DNA of 64,000 nt from Psettodes erumei (GCA_016785225.1 JAFBJZ010000357.1:2485501-2549500), one strand, 5' to 3'. Shown: positions 38,797 to 51,123, counted from the first letter of the stretch. Numbers and translations are program-made. The notes: generated by a model from the letters alone, not told the origin.

Positions 38797-40084
38797 ATGT
38801 CCAGCAGGTACCAGATAGTGGTGCAGGGCGAAGCGTCTGAGACAGACTCTGACGATGAAGTCTACATCACCTCCCTGTCTGCCCCACAGACTACCTCATT
38901 TGGAGCCAAGGTGTGTGTGTGATTTCTGAATATCAAAGCACATTTCCTGTAATTATTCTGTTTTGACTGTGATCGTGGATGCTGTCAGGTTCCGGGGGAG
39001 GCATCTGAAACAGACAGCGAGGGTGAGGAGGAGGAGCGAGCGGATCAGTCCCCCGCAGTGAGCCAGGAGAGCGCCCAGATACTCAGGAGAGACCTGCCCC
39101 CACTTATCGTCGTCAGAGACCATCCTGATATACAGTCCATAGTGGAGGACAGACCAAGCCCCACACACAGGCCACAAGGTGAGGAATGCCAGTCGTCATT
39201 AAAATAATTATTCCCTTAATAATACTGACTGACAGCAAACTCTCAACTCAGACATCAGCTTACTAGCATTTTCTGAGCTTTCAATTGCATCTCTCTGTCC
39301 TCATCAGTAAATGGTTCATCAGGATCTGTAATTTGAGTAAAACTGATGTGTTTATTATGCAGTGTAAAGTTCTGAAAAACTACTGTGTTTCAGGTATCTT
39401 GTCACAAAGGTCCAATAACTCTCCACAGTCAAACTTTTGACTATTTTTCATGCTAAAATAGAACAAGTGATGAAAAAATCCAGACACCCCTGCCCAATAT
39501 TATATATTTTGGTGTTAGTTTATAAATATATAAATTATCATTTTTATTAATTGCAGTTTATTTTCATGTATTTCATGGTTCAGCTTTTTTTTCTTTACAT
39601 TTCATCAATATTCTGTCATGGGTGGCTCCAATCAAAGTGATAAGTGAACAATCAAAGTAAGACCAGTACATTTTATTTATTTTTTATATATATTTTTTTA
39701 TCTGTTCACTTTCCAGGTGAAACCCTTTTACAACAGAAGCTGCAGGAGTCTAACAGCCGGCTGTATCATGACGTGTCACAGACACTACGGCAGTTTTATG
39801 GTGGTGCCACTAAGGAGGTAAGCTAATGTGTTGGACACTGTTCACAGTCATTTACTTCACATTAGTAGTTTTGTGATTCAATTGTGTTTTTGTGAAAGGT
39901 CCGCAGTACAACGGCTCAGCTGAATGCATCACAGAGCGCCATCATCAATGCTTCTCACAGCATCAGACTCATTCTGGATGACCTCAAGGCTGTGTCTGAC
40001 AAGATTGACATTATCACCAGCTGTCAAATACTGCCTGACATTAACATCAGTGATTCAAGTGTTTCAACTGCTCCAGTACCTTAA
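38797..40084 (+). CDS. bloc1s3: BLOC-1 subunit 3, four exons
   Basis: BLOC1S3 is a subunit of BLOC-1, the octameric complex that sorts cargo from endosomes to melanosomes, platelet dense granules and other lysosome-related organelles. Coding exons are 38797-38910, 38989-39178, 39717-39817 and 39899-40084; all have GT/AG boundaries and join in frame to 196 residues (human about 202). Diagnostic features are the repeated acidic motif GEASETDS (residues 11-18, and again at the start of exon 2), the RRDLPPLIVVRD segment and the conserved helical C-terminal half ending in DIITSCQILPDI. No signal or membrane segment is present, as expected for a cytosolic coiled-coil subunit. AATAAA at 40342-40347 is the likely poly(A) signal. 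Confidence 0.94.
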
Positions 40085-41230
40085 AGAAACAAGTCAGTAT
40101 ATATTTATAAAATCAACATTTCATTGTGCTGTTTCAACACCAGTATGGTTATATTGTCAGCATATATCAGAGACTGAAACTGGAGCTGACAAATATTGTA
40201 TGTTAGCTTGACTTCAGTGTTTACAAACAATGCCTATGCACACAGTAAACAGTCACACATTATTTACTGTATGTATTTATATGTCCAGTAATGTCCGCCC
40301 CTGCATCTGGAATATTTACGCGAAAAGCAGGATTCAAGGAAAATAAAACCTAATTTTTTGACATATCATGTTTAGCACCTGTCTTCCAGGGTTACATTTT
40401 CGTTAACATTTTGCATGCCATATCTTCATTGGGTTTTTTACCTGCAGTATTTTGTAAATATTAATATAGCTCAAGATAATATCGTACCACTGAGCTGAAT
40501 TTTTATGTGGCGTGTCATTTTCTTTGTGCTTTCTGGTCCAATGTGATAGGTGAAGAAAGCAGAGCCGTACAAGTTTGTCAAGCTATCATCTTAATCTAAA
40601 GTGTGTTAAAATTGTAATTCAATATATAATTTGACACATTGCCCTGATGGTTCACTGGTAAGGCTTTGAGTGAAAGTAAAGCTGGAGCTGATTAAAACTT
40701 CTCACTTTATTTAATTTATCTTTTCTTTCACTTTCTTTAATTCAATTATCACTTAGAAATGTATTTTCTTTATTGAAAAAAATGCTTACATGCAGAATGA
40801 AAATAATGGTCCATGATATGACACAATTTCCAGTAAATGATTTTCCAATGTAAAGATGATGCAGAACTGGCTGACGGCATAAATAACACAAATAGTAATA
40901 TTGTAAACACAATTTGAAGTATGCAACTTTAACTCACGAAACTTAACTATCTGCCCAGTGTTGATCTAACATTTACCACCTCACAGAAAAGGACTCAGGT
41001 AACCTAATCAACGTTACATAAACAACTACAAAGGTCAGTCAAGTCAGACTATATCCCAGTAAAGCATCCTCAACTCTAACAATATCAGAGAATGCTACTG
41101 ATGTGAATGGCCTGTTAATGTGTTAGTATGTTGTGTTACCAAAACACAAAGTTTGACACACCCTTTCCCTTTCTTCTGTCCAACCTCCCACCTATCCCAC
41201 AGCTTCACCATAGTCCCACCTATTAATCAC
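40085..41230. other. bloc1s3 3'UTR and intergenic DNA
   Basis: About 260 bases to the poly(A) signal at 40342-40347 are likely bloc1s3 3'UTR. The rest is AT-rich and without recognisable genes. Confidence 0.5.
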
Positions 41231-41234
41231 ACAC

Positions 41235-42326
41235 ACTATATGGACAAAAGTATTTGGCTGCCAGACCATTACACCAACAGGGACTATAATTATATTTTAT
41301 TCAAATACCTATACTTCTATATGGAGTTGCCCTCACTTTTGCAGTTATAACACCCTCCACTCTTCTTGGAAGGCTTTCCACAAGATTTTGGGGTGTTTCA
41401 TTCTATATGGCACTTCATTCAGGCACTGATGTTGGATGAGAAGGCCTGGCCAGCAATCTCCATTACAGTTAATTCCACAGGTGCTCAATGGGGTTGAGGT
41501 CAGGGCTCTGTGTGGGCCAGTCAAGTTCTTCCACACGGAACTCATCAAACCATGTCTTTATAGCCTTTTCATTGTGTACTGGGGCACAGTCATGTGGGAA
41601 TAGAGAAGGTTCTTCCCCAAACTGTTGCCACAAAGTTGGAAGCATAGCATTGTCCAAAATGTCTTGGTATGCTGAAGCATAAAGTTTGCCCTCACTGGAA
41701 ATAAAGGGCCGAGCCCAAACCCTGAGAAACAGCCCCCATGCTGTTATCCCTCCTCCACCAAACTTCACAGTTGGCACAGTGTAGTCACAAAGTATCGTTC
41801 TCTCGGCATACGCCAAACACAGACTCGCCCATCCGACTGCCAAACACTGAAGCAAGATTGTGTCGGTGTGCTTTACACCTCTCCATCTGATGCCTGGCAT
41901 TGGACTTTGGAGCTTTGGAATCAGCTGACCGTTGCCAAGTTTCATGCACCAAGCTGTCGCTGACCCCACTCTGTGATTTTACGTGGTTGTCAGCTTTGTG
42001 GCTGTGTTGCCATTGTTCCTAAACACTTCCATCATCCAATAAAGATGTAATCACTCACTAATATCACTTCCAGCTGACCGTGGGATATCCAGCAGGAATG
42101 AAATTTAACAAGTCGTCTTCTGCAAAGGTAGCATCCTGTCACAGTATCATGCTTGAAGTCGCTGATCTCTTCAGAATGCCCCATTTTGTATCACAAATAT
42201 TTGCAAATGGGGACTGCATGGCTCGGTGCTTGATTTTATTCACCTGTGGCAACCGGTGTGATAGAAGCATCTGAATTCAATAATTAACTGGCGTAGCCAA
42301 AAGCTTTTGTATTAGTCCCATATTAG
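41235..42326 (-). mobile_element. Tc1-like DNA transposon copy with terminal inverted repeats (transposase sense = minus)
   Basis: Left end ctatatggacaaaagtattt (about 41237-41256) is mirrored by the right end agccaaaagcttttgtatta (42295-42314) and cccatattag (42318-42327), giving an imperfect inverted repeat around a ~1.1 kb element. On the minus strand a 166-codon frame (41469-41969) holds the catalytic half of a transposase, including DWPTQSPDLNPIEHLWN. An upstream FPHDCAPVHNEKAIKTWF block corresponds to the preceding catalytic Asp region. The N-terminal DNA-binding part is missing or scrambled and the frame is broken after HLWN, so it is a defective copy. It belongs to the same family as the fragment at 21.2 kb and a different one from that at 33.5 kb. 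Confidence 0.85.
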
Positions 42327-42335
42327 TAGGACATG

Positions 42336-43391
42336 TTAGATAGGTGTATAGAAATATACTAACACCACCACCAGCAGGTTGAGAACTGTGCCGACAATAC
42401 CCACAATGCCAAGCAGGTGGTCGGGGTCCACCTTACATCGGGCTGATTCAGGAAACACAGACACAGGATCAGTCAGCTGAAAGAGACAGAGAGGGTCACA
42501 CAGTATGTGGCCAATGTGCACAGTTCACAGATTCACAGAGCACGAATTATTCGATTAGGTTTAATGTCATGACACGTTGCAACCACCTGAGGGCGCCACT
42601 GATACAGCTGTGACGATACTCACTCTCTTGGTGTTTTCTCTGTAAACCTATTGTATCCTGCTCTCCTCTACTCTGTTGCATCAGTTGAAGTTAAGTCCAT
42701 ATCTGCTTACATAGTTAATGTGTTTATAAGTATGTCTAATATCTGTGGCATGTCCTGTGTAATGTCTCAGATGCATTTAATTGATTTTGATGATTTAATC
42801 ATGGTACATATTCTATTGTACTCTTTTCCATTGTTTGCAGCTTCATACACTATCTGCTCATATTGTGTTTACTATATAAATATGTGTGATATTCTGCATA
42901 TAATATATGTCTGTATTATGCAATATGTAGTTTGAGTTACTAATTATTAATTAAGTTTAATTTAATTAATTTAAACAGACTCTATAGAGATATTCTATTC
43001 TATTGCATTTGCATCGATTGCGTTTCTACTTTTTTCTCAGTTCTACTGTAATCCATCATTTGCAGTTAGGTCCATGTGTCTACACATTTTATGTCCCATT
43101 TGTATAATGCACTGCATGTTATGTCTATTGTAATAAATAAGCTATGTTCATTTAATTTATTGACACATTAAAGTGAGATATATTGCATGCTACTTGCTAA
43201 TCTCTCTCTCTAATACATTGACAACATGAAAACAATACCAACCACCATGTATTCTGCTAGGAAGTATAAAAAAAAAGAAAAAAAGAAAAAAAAAATTCTG
43301 ATGAGCTGAAGAAGTTGTTTCTTTTTTAAAAAAAATTTACCTCCCCGCTGTTTCTGTTCCTTCTTGGTTCTGTTGGCACGTCTGGTTCCAT
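42336..43391 (-). CDS. TUNAR-like single-pass microprotein, unit A (two exons)
   Basis: The predicted product has 63 residues and ends in one membrane helix. Exon 1 (43341-43391) starts at ATG in a good context (GAAATGG), encodes 17 residues beginning MEPDVPTEPRR, and ends GAG|gtaaat in phase 0. Exon 2 (42336-42476) follows an excellent acceptor (tctgtctctttcag), also phase 0, and ends at TAA 42336-42338. The helix reads LLGIVGIVGTVLNLLVVV and the last residues are VYFYTPI. This is clearly related to the two minus-strand units at 51.5 and 52.4 kb and to the C-terminus of TUNAR/BNLN, a 48-residue ER microprotein reported to affect calcium handling. The helix shares 15 of 25 aligned residues with unit C. 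A TATA box on the same strand at 43694-43699 predicts a ~275-base leader. The exon 1 assignment is inference from signals and phase; exon 2 is firmer. Function is inferred from the family only. Confidence 0.62.
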
Positions 43392-43693
43392 TTCTCACGC
43401 TTCAAATTTACTCACAAGGCAAAAGGCTTCAAACTTAATCCCATCCAGTCTCCGATACTGGTAGTTCCAAAAAATATTCACAGGGATGATGGCTGCCAGG
43501 CACCACTGGTAACTCTTGAGAGTTTTAAGTCTTCTTTATCCTCTTCTCTCAGGGCTGTGGAGAACCACAGGTCCGTAATAAATGAGGGAATAAAGGGATA
43601 CTTTCCTGTTTTGCTCTTCCTTCAATGACATGCAGTGTCACACAAGGCCAAGACACAGCTCAGCTGCCCAGCCACTATTTCTGTGTCAGGTCA

Positions 43694-43699
43694 TTTATA
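43694..43699 (-). promoter_or_regulatory. TATA box predicted for unit A
   Basis: The plus text tttata reads TATAAA on the minus strand, in the context CTATAAATG. A start near 43666 would place exon 1 of unit A about 275 bases downstream. The surrounding DNA is modestly CpG-containing. The leader would contain a short upstream frame starting at an ATG near 43632. Confidence 0.45.
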
Positions 43700-43719
43700 G
43701 TTGGCTTGTTCATAGCGGC

Positions 43720-45140
43720 CTCTGCGCATGTGTCCAATGGGTTAACATTACTGAGGGAGTGAGGAGGCCTCAAATTTTTTCTTTCTTTGTGCTGATGTCA
43801 CCAATGCTCTCTTATTTGTGTTTCTCTTATGTGTTTCTGCATGTGTGTCCACTTTCTGATCATTGCAGTGTCTCTTAAGTGTGATGAATTAGATTTGTCA
43901 CTTTGTATCCGAAGGTGTGTGTAAAAAACAATTTGGCCTTTTGTGGAGATAAAGAAACATTTAAAACTGTCAGTCACTGGTATGTCAAACTACCAGTACT
44001 AGTTTATATTAGGGGATTGGTTTCCCATTTAATGCTTTAAAATATATTAAACTAAAATGAACAGACATACAGCACACATGCAGTGCTGATTCACATCCAT
44101 CATGTTTAAAGTAGATATAGGAGCAGAGAGTGGGCCATTAGAGACCCTTCAAAATAGAGATCCACTGAGGCTTAATTAGAGGCAGTGGTGAGGGGCAGAG
44201 GTGAAGTTTTAGTTTAGGCTATCGTGAGGCTCCTTCAAGGGTTTGTCACCAAATAGCACTGATGCAGTCTATGCAAATGATCATTGGACTTAGTTAATCT
44301 GTAAAATATTTTTGCAAACACCGCCTTACCCATTCTATGTAATCATGTGCAACACAAGTTAGATTCATAAACCTTACTGTTAAGCACATCCAACCAAATG
44401 ATGACAAACGCTCTGCAGATATTGTTGCATTCTCCAAAACATGTATCTACATCAGTTTCACCAAAAACTAAACATTATTACCCTAATGAAGGACCTTTAA
44501 GATGTAAGTAGGATTTATTGCAATACTGCTGTATTACAATGCTTCAGTTTTAGCTAAGTGCACATAATTAACTGGCAACTGAGTATACATAATGTATGCA
44601 TTTATGTATATATGTGTAATATATGTATGCATTTCAAACCCTGACTAAAATCAGTCGATTAGGAATTGTATGTATGTGTTGTTATTCTGTGACTAGGATA
44701 GAAATAGTAGACATAGGAGAAGAAGTAGAAGGAGCAGAAGAAGCAATTGATCAGAGACTCCCATGGGATGTAGATAACATTTGAATAATTGGACCCCAGA
44801 GACACTAGAATTGTCAGTCTTCATTTGAGGGACCAGCTTTTAAGTGAAATAAGCAATTTTCACATCCTTTGATATCTATTATCTCTCTTTCTTTTTTGTG
44901 TTTGTGCACACGCATGCATATGTGTGTTTGTGCATGCAACTGTGTGTGTGCAACTCTCAGTCCCAGCTGTGCTGACCGAGCTCCAGGCTTTGTGGGCTGC
45001 ATAAGTGATAAGTGATTTGGAATTTGGAAGGCTAACACTGGAAACACCATTATATTTAACACAAATGATTTACAGTAGAACTTTCCAGACACACTGTAGT
45101 GTATCCTGAAGCATTGATACAATCAATGATAATGAAAAAA
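43720..45140. other. Intergenic DNA upstream of unit A
   Basis: No exon is recognised. There is a short GT/CA-rich patch around 44900-44950. Open frames are short and domain-free. Confidence 0.45.
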
Positions 45141-45153
45141 GAAACCATGCCAG

Positions 45154-45770
45154 TGATGATGATGATGATAGCTAGATAGATAGATAGATAGATCGATGGT
45201 GGAAATGCCATTTTTATCATGTTACAATGGCAAGACATTGAATCTTTGTCCTTGAGGAGTATCACAATGCAAATTGTAGCTTGGTCGACACAGGGTGATG
45301 GAGAAGAGTTGAGGTGGACAAAACAGAAAACAGTCTGGTAATTATGAAACTCAAAGTCACCCACTTCTGAAGCTGCCAAGCTGAGCAGCATGTGGACAAT
45401 ATGATAGGGCACGGTGGAGTTGCCTTCGCATTCACAAACAAGCTTGTTAGCCTTATGGCTGCACATGTCTGAGTAAAAAAATGTGTCTTTCTGCAATGCA
45501 TTTGTTGAGCCCTCTGTTTGGAACTTATTGCAGACTGATTTAAAATTGAAAAAGCTTCACCCTTTGTGAGTTTGGAGTGATGATGCACAATCCAGAGGCC
45601 AGAGGCCTGTCCATAGACAGACAGACAGACAGACAGATAGAGAGATGGATGAATGGATGGATGGATGGATGGATGGATGGATAGATGATAGATAGATAGA
45701 TAGATAGATAGATACTTCATTGATCTCCAAAAGAAATTCACATAAGATGATGATGATGATGATGATGAAT
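45154..45770. repeat. Compound GAT/GATA/GACA/GGAT microsatellite cluster with a LINE-tail-like core
   Basis: In order: GAT repeats (about 45154-45170), GATA (45171-45193), GACA (45614-45637), GGAT (about 45645-45681), GATA (about 45681-45713) and GAT (about 45746-45768). Between the last two is gatacttcattgatctcc followed by aaaagaaattca, which resembles the 3' end of Rex-type LINEs in fish, whose tails often seed such repeats. Minus-strand frames here reading as Ser/Ile/Tyr repeats are artefacts. Confidence 0.7.
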
Positions 45771-48700
45771 GTAACATCTTCCATCTTGTTTCAATTAAGC
45801 TAGAGTAACATTAGAATATGAATACATGCAGTTAATGTTTTTCTCTCTCCTCATGGGAAAAATGGTGTCATCAATATGATTGATGGTTGATTTTCAAACA
45901 GCAACTGGAACATATTCCATTAATTATTGCCAATGATGGCATGTAAATGTATAATTGCCAACCCATCTATTCTTTATTATATAGGCAAAAAGATATGAGC
46001 AATATAATTTCTGATAGTATTTTTTTATGTTTCTGATTGGATTTCTAATGAGTAGCACTTTCAGAGCTTAATTTTACAATCTAAATGCAAATTCAGTTTA
46101 ATGTTAATTGGCAGTTACTTAGGAACTCCCATTGAATAATACAATAAACTCCACACATTGTTATATGTATTTAAGCAAATTACATTTAAAAACTGATGTA
46201 CACATGAATATTTGAATGGCATTCAGCAAAAATTCAATAAGATTTCAGTCTTCCTTGATTAGAATTATGTTAAGATTTTTTTTTTGCTTTGCTTGTGCAT
46301 TAAATAGAGATCTCGGTGCGTCCGAAGTGGCATGATGCAAAAGAGGAAAAAAACAGTGACTCAGAGGGTATTTTCCTTCAAGGCTGGGTGAACTTCTGAG
46401 GGAATTGTTACACTCAACAGGCAAGTAGGGCAATATATTACTGTTTACATAAAACATCTTTCCTTGCTCCGCTGACAGTGGCTTGCGGCTCAGAGCCGGG
46501 GATGGGGTTCATGCTTGAGCTGGCAAACTAACTAAAGACTAAAATAGCAACATAACAATGGACCAAGGCACGGAGGAGAGGATGTAAATGTTAGCAGTGC
46601 AGAGGGTGCAGAGGGTAAGGCAGAGCAGGAAGAGAGGAAAGCAACACTCCATTATTAAATCATACACGATTATACATTTGAGTGGTAATCACATTTATGA
46701 TGGAGACTATGGTTGGGTGTGTATGAGTCGGTTTGTGTATGCATATATATATATGTGTGTGTGTGTGTAGAGGGCACCCACTCATATTAGCCAGGTCATT
46801 GGCTGTCTCATGGGGCGCCCGAGGACACGGTGATAGTTTATCTGGCTGGCTGAACATGGCTGCACCCAACAGCACAGGTCTGCCAAAGCAACTATACTAC
46901 TTAAAAAAGGGTTCTGCTCAGTGGGTGATAACCTTGTTTTCATGCGGCTGGTGCATTCAAGTTAGGACAAAGTTCGGATGCCTCAGAATGGCAAGCCAGA
47001 AGAAGACAAGAGGGGAAAAAACCCTCAGAGGAGCAGGAGGGAGCAGCGGCTCCTGCTCATAAAAAGTGAGGGCAGAGGTGAATGCAACATTAGACCATTT
47101 TAAGCTTAATGTAGTTATTCCTAGTGATTTCAGTAATAGTGAAAAGTACAAATTGAAGGAGTTAGGCTTCCATACCTCATTAGCTGAAAGGACTTATATA
47201 TCAAATTTGATATATATAAATGGAGACAATGATCTATGTATCTAAATTATGATGCATTTGTCTGTGATTTGAATCCAGTGTACAAAAACAATATGCAAAA
47301 CACGCCAGAAAGTAAGTGGACAAATGCCAAAAAATCTGAAATCATATTTTATATTTGCACTTATTTTTGACATAATACTGCAATTAGAATAACACAATCT
47401 TCACATGTTTTCTTCCTCAAGTCAGATTTTGTTGGGATTGAAATCCAATTAACCAGGCCGCATACCAGGCTGGTCAGGATTATAGCTAACTACAGCAGAT
47501 TTAGGAGGAATAGGTCTTTCCATATCTTGTACAGTTCAGTTTATCTTCTACCATTTGCAAAATGTAGTAGTGCGGCTTCATTTACTCATGTATGTTTTAT
47601 TCATATAACTGGGAAGTTGGGAAGCTATATCACAAAATCAAATCAAAGCAACAATCTACATAGACCAAGAGTTTAAATTGGATTTTGCCACTTTTGTGAG
47701 GAACACAGGGAAACTGTTGTAAAACTGGTGTTTTCATGTTTATTGGCATGAGTACTACTGTAGACTATATATAAACATGACATGAAAGTACACCAAATCT
47801 CACAGCAGTTACTCCAGGGATTGTAGCAGTTTCTTTAGCGTCATCACCAGAAATAGACATAATGCTCTTACACAGTTTTAGAGGATGTAGTTTCTCTCCT
47901 TCAACAATATAACTTTATCACCTGCTGACAGAAGCAAACATTTATTGGCAGGGGTCATTATTCAGGACACCTCCCTTTTCAAGCTACAGTTTGCTGCATT
48001 TGTATTGAAGCAGCTGTTTTCATGGAATGTTAGTCGATAAATAATCAGCACATCACAGAAAACTTTGAATGGATCATGTCTGAGGATTTCTGACACCTGG
48101 CATTTGCTTGAATCACCGGTTCCGCCTACTCAGGAAATAACCAGCTGTTAAATGAAAAGTGACAGTCTGTGTCCAACGTGCCCTCTCATGCTAAAAATCA
48201 ATTCAGCTTGTGAATCATGAAAAAAACATGAGAATGTGTCTCACTGGCTGGCTCAGATTCAGGATGAACATTTTTTAAAAAACAGTCTCAGAATGAATAG
48301 TCTCCTGTTGGAACAAGCCTGGGGCAGTGGTTAGGAGCCTCAAGTGTACTGTAATGCACCTGTTTATTCTCTGGCAATAAAGACTATTTTAATAACATAA
48401 TGTCTGTGCACATATTTGCTTATTAACTCGGTAAAATGATTTTAAGAAAAGAACATGAACACGTATCAAATAAATCTAAACTCTAATGTTGACCGAAACT
48501 GATGCTTAGTGAAATACTGGAGTTACATTGTTAAGTTGTCTGTGTGGAAGTTGCTTGTAATGGTCTTAACCAAAAACTTGAACCGCATTCAGAATAAATA
48601 AAAAGAATGATTTCTGAACTTTTATCTCATATCAGTCAATACGATCATATGAAACACAGGCTATTCTTCATTTAGAATTATTAGATAATGTAACCATTAG

Positions 48701-49565
48701 TTTTATAAGATGAGTCAGTCTGCCTCATAGACTTTTCACATATTTTAACATACATTAACAATGTTTTTGCATGGACATTTAAAAAGATTGATAATATTTT
48801 AGGTTGGCACAATGTAAATCTCTATCAGTTGCTTTAATCTTAAACTAAAAGTTTTACAGTTGACACTGTATAATTTTCAATTGAGGTTCCTTTTTATAAA
48901 TGGTATATTAGTAATACTTTAGCAGTAGTTAATAAATCAGCAACTAATGCTTTATAAATAGATTAGAAAAGAACGTTGTTTCATTTGTTATTGATGGCTG
49001 GCATTTTGTGTAAAATTGTGTTAGCTGTCATTTTTTCTTTTTGTTTGGTAATAACTTAGTCCTGCATATTGGTTATCACTTAATTAAATCTCATGAGTAT
49101 CTCATTTTATGATATGCCATATAGCATTAGTAAAGGGTTCATTCAGCATTAACAAAACTATTATTTATAGCATATAAACCCTTTATAAAGGGTTCATTAT
49201 ACAAAAATGATACCGTAAAACATTTGCCAGTATGTAAGTAAACCTGAGTGAAAACACTAAGCATGCTTGTTTGTCATTTTGTTTCTTTGCTAACATTAAG
49301 TGGCCCAAAAATATCTAAAGCACATTCAAATGTGTTTCTGTACAGCTGTGGCTGTAACTGTCAGAGTCTGACAGCAGATGTCTCAGTGAACCAAAGGTGG
49401 CTCATACTGTGCTTTGGTGCACACTTAAAATGGATTTAGCCCAACGCACGCCTCTGTGCAGTTATTTGATGTGACAGGAAGTAAATGTGCAAGTCACATC
49501 GATCTCATGCATGCTGTCGAATATCCTGATGTGTGCTGAAAGATGATGTAAAATAAAACTAGTGT

Positions 49566-49611
<46 letters not shown>

Positions 49612-50376
49612 ATTGCTATCATACAGGTTGTAAACGAGCCTCCAGTTTTGCCAGATTAGCTCCCAATTTATTTTGAGGTAAAACCCAAAGTGAGCATGCT
49701 GTAATACTGCTGATAATCCCTCACTGCAGAAGGAAATGTTCCAGTAGGTCCAAGCTGAAGCAGGATTTCTGATTGTAAATAGTCAAGTAATAAGGTAATA
49801 AGTTACTTTTTGCCTATATTTTCTCTTTGACAGTCAAGCTAAATTAAACCTCAGGATAACCACCAGATTAGTTTTACTGTCATTCTGTGGATATGGTCAC
49901 GGGAATACTCGTCTACACCTTCCACATTAATGCTCAATAAAATTAGACTGTGGCCAATAAATACAGTATTTGTGGAGATTGATCTCGACCCATGCAGTGG
50001 GTTGTGACTTTCAGATTTGCTTGCAAGCTTTTGTCTGAGCAAAACATTCAATGATAAACTGATACTAAAACTCAGGGTATATACATATATATATATATAT
50101 ATACCCTGTAACAAGGATTCTTATATGCAATGATTATCAAAATCTCAGGACTTCACACAAGTCAAAATGTAAAACAGCAGTAGGTTAAGTGAGCAGTCAG
50201 AGGTGTGGGTTAATCACTTTAGAAAACAAACTGTTCCTGTGCTCCACTTTGTGCTCCTCTTTCCCGGAACCTCTGACTGATGGTGTGTGAAATGAAGTTC
50301 TATCCACAGACACAGGTGCGTTTTGTATCATGCCAAGTGAAATGGCGGCTGAGATTCAATGTGGCTCCTCTCAGTG
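45771..50376. other. Intergenic DNA between units A and B
   Basis: This is mostly AT-rich DNA without a supported gene. A stretch near 48900-49210 repeats the elements 'tttataaa' and 'aagggttcatta' in both orientations (for example aaaccctttataaagggttcatt at 49178-49200), so it may be a small non-autonomous element. A (GT)n microsatellite occupies about 49563-49610, and an (AT)n run lies at about 50084-50103. Confidence 0.45.
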
Positions 50377-50913
50377 CTATGTCTTTTCTGGCGTCAGCTT
50401 GTTGGTGGAGAAGAGAATGACGAGGATGAAGTGTAGATTCAGGCCAATCCTCCCTGCTCGCCTGTCAACTGCATTTAGGTTTGCTCCTCCATTAGAGGCA
50501 CAGTGCTTAAACCTAAAATCATATCCATAGTGACATGCAGCTCCAGCAGAAATGTTGTAACCCGATCCCAGGGAGATTTTTGTGCCTTCTTGAATTTCGA
50601 GACAGACGGCGTGGCCTTGTACAGAGGTTTTATGCCCTTTTTTTTCTGACAATCCACAGCGGTACTCCGTGATTTCTCCGTTGTTTTTGTTTCCCTTTGT
50701 GTTGCACTGCAAAAGGGCAATATCTTGAATTATGTGACATTGTCTCAGCTTCACACTTTGCCCACTCTGATGCTGCTCTGCGCCAGGCTTAGAGATCCAA
50801 TCACAGACACATGACGCCCGAACATAGAGCGTTATTCTGCTGTCTGCAGAGGAATCTTTGCTGGTGTGCAGAGCTGCTGCACAGACTGAAACAGTAACAT
50901 CATTCAATTCCAT
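50377..50913 (-). CDS. Uncharacterised Cys-containing open frame (possible terminal exon)
   Basis: This is a 178-codon frame downstream of unit B on the same strand. I do not recognise it. It has nine cysteines scattered over the first ~135 residues (for example ASCVCDW, KLRQCHII, AACHYGYD) and a short hydrophobic stretch near the end (LNLHFILVILF), followed by a polar tail. It could be a secreted or lipid-anchored domain if preceded by a signal-peptide exon. A credible acceptor (ttactgtttcag) lies just after the ATG, before VCAAALHTS, so the frame may be an exon rather than a complete gene. A frame of this length can also occur by chance in 64 kb, so it is only a candidate. Confidence 0.25.
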   Translation of the reverse strand: MELNDVTVSVCAAALHTSKDSSADSRITLYVRASCVCDWISKPGAEQHQSGQSVKLRQCHIIQDIALLQCNTKGNKNNGEITEYRCGLSEKKGHKTSVQGHAVCLEIQEGTKISLGSGYNISAGAACHYGYDFRFKHCASNGGANLNAVDRRAGRIGLNLHFILVILFSTNKLTPEKT

Positions 50914-51117
50914 GTCTGGGTGTCTTCAACATCAGTTATTGAAAAGATGGCAGTCTTTCTATCAGGTATTTTGGTAAAACCGTGATAAAGAGTATTTGAT
51001 TATGGCAATATAAGCTTCAGTAAATTGCTCATATTGCAAATACGTGTATCTATACGCATCTATAAAACACTAACTACAGGACACAATTTTTCACAAAAAC
51101 AGGTGAATGTTGTAAAG

Positions 51118-51123
51118 TTTATT
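51118..51123 (-). terminator. Poly(A) signal predicted for unit B
   Basis: The plus text tttatt is AATAAA on the minus strand, about 320 bases downstream of the stop codon of unit B. It is the first canonical signal noted in that direction. Use is inferred. Confidence 0.4.

Noticed and set aside
45262..45784. Minus-strand frames rich in SIYLSIYL/HPSIHPS repeats
   Set aside because: Translation of GATA and GGAT microsatellites.
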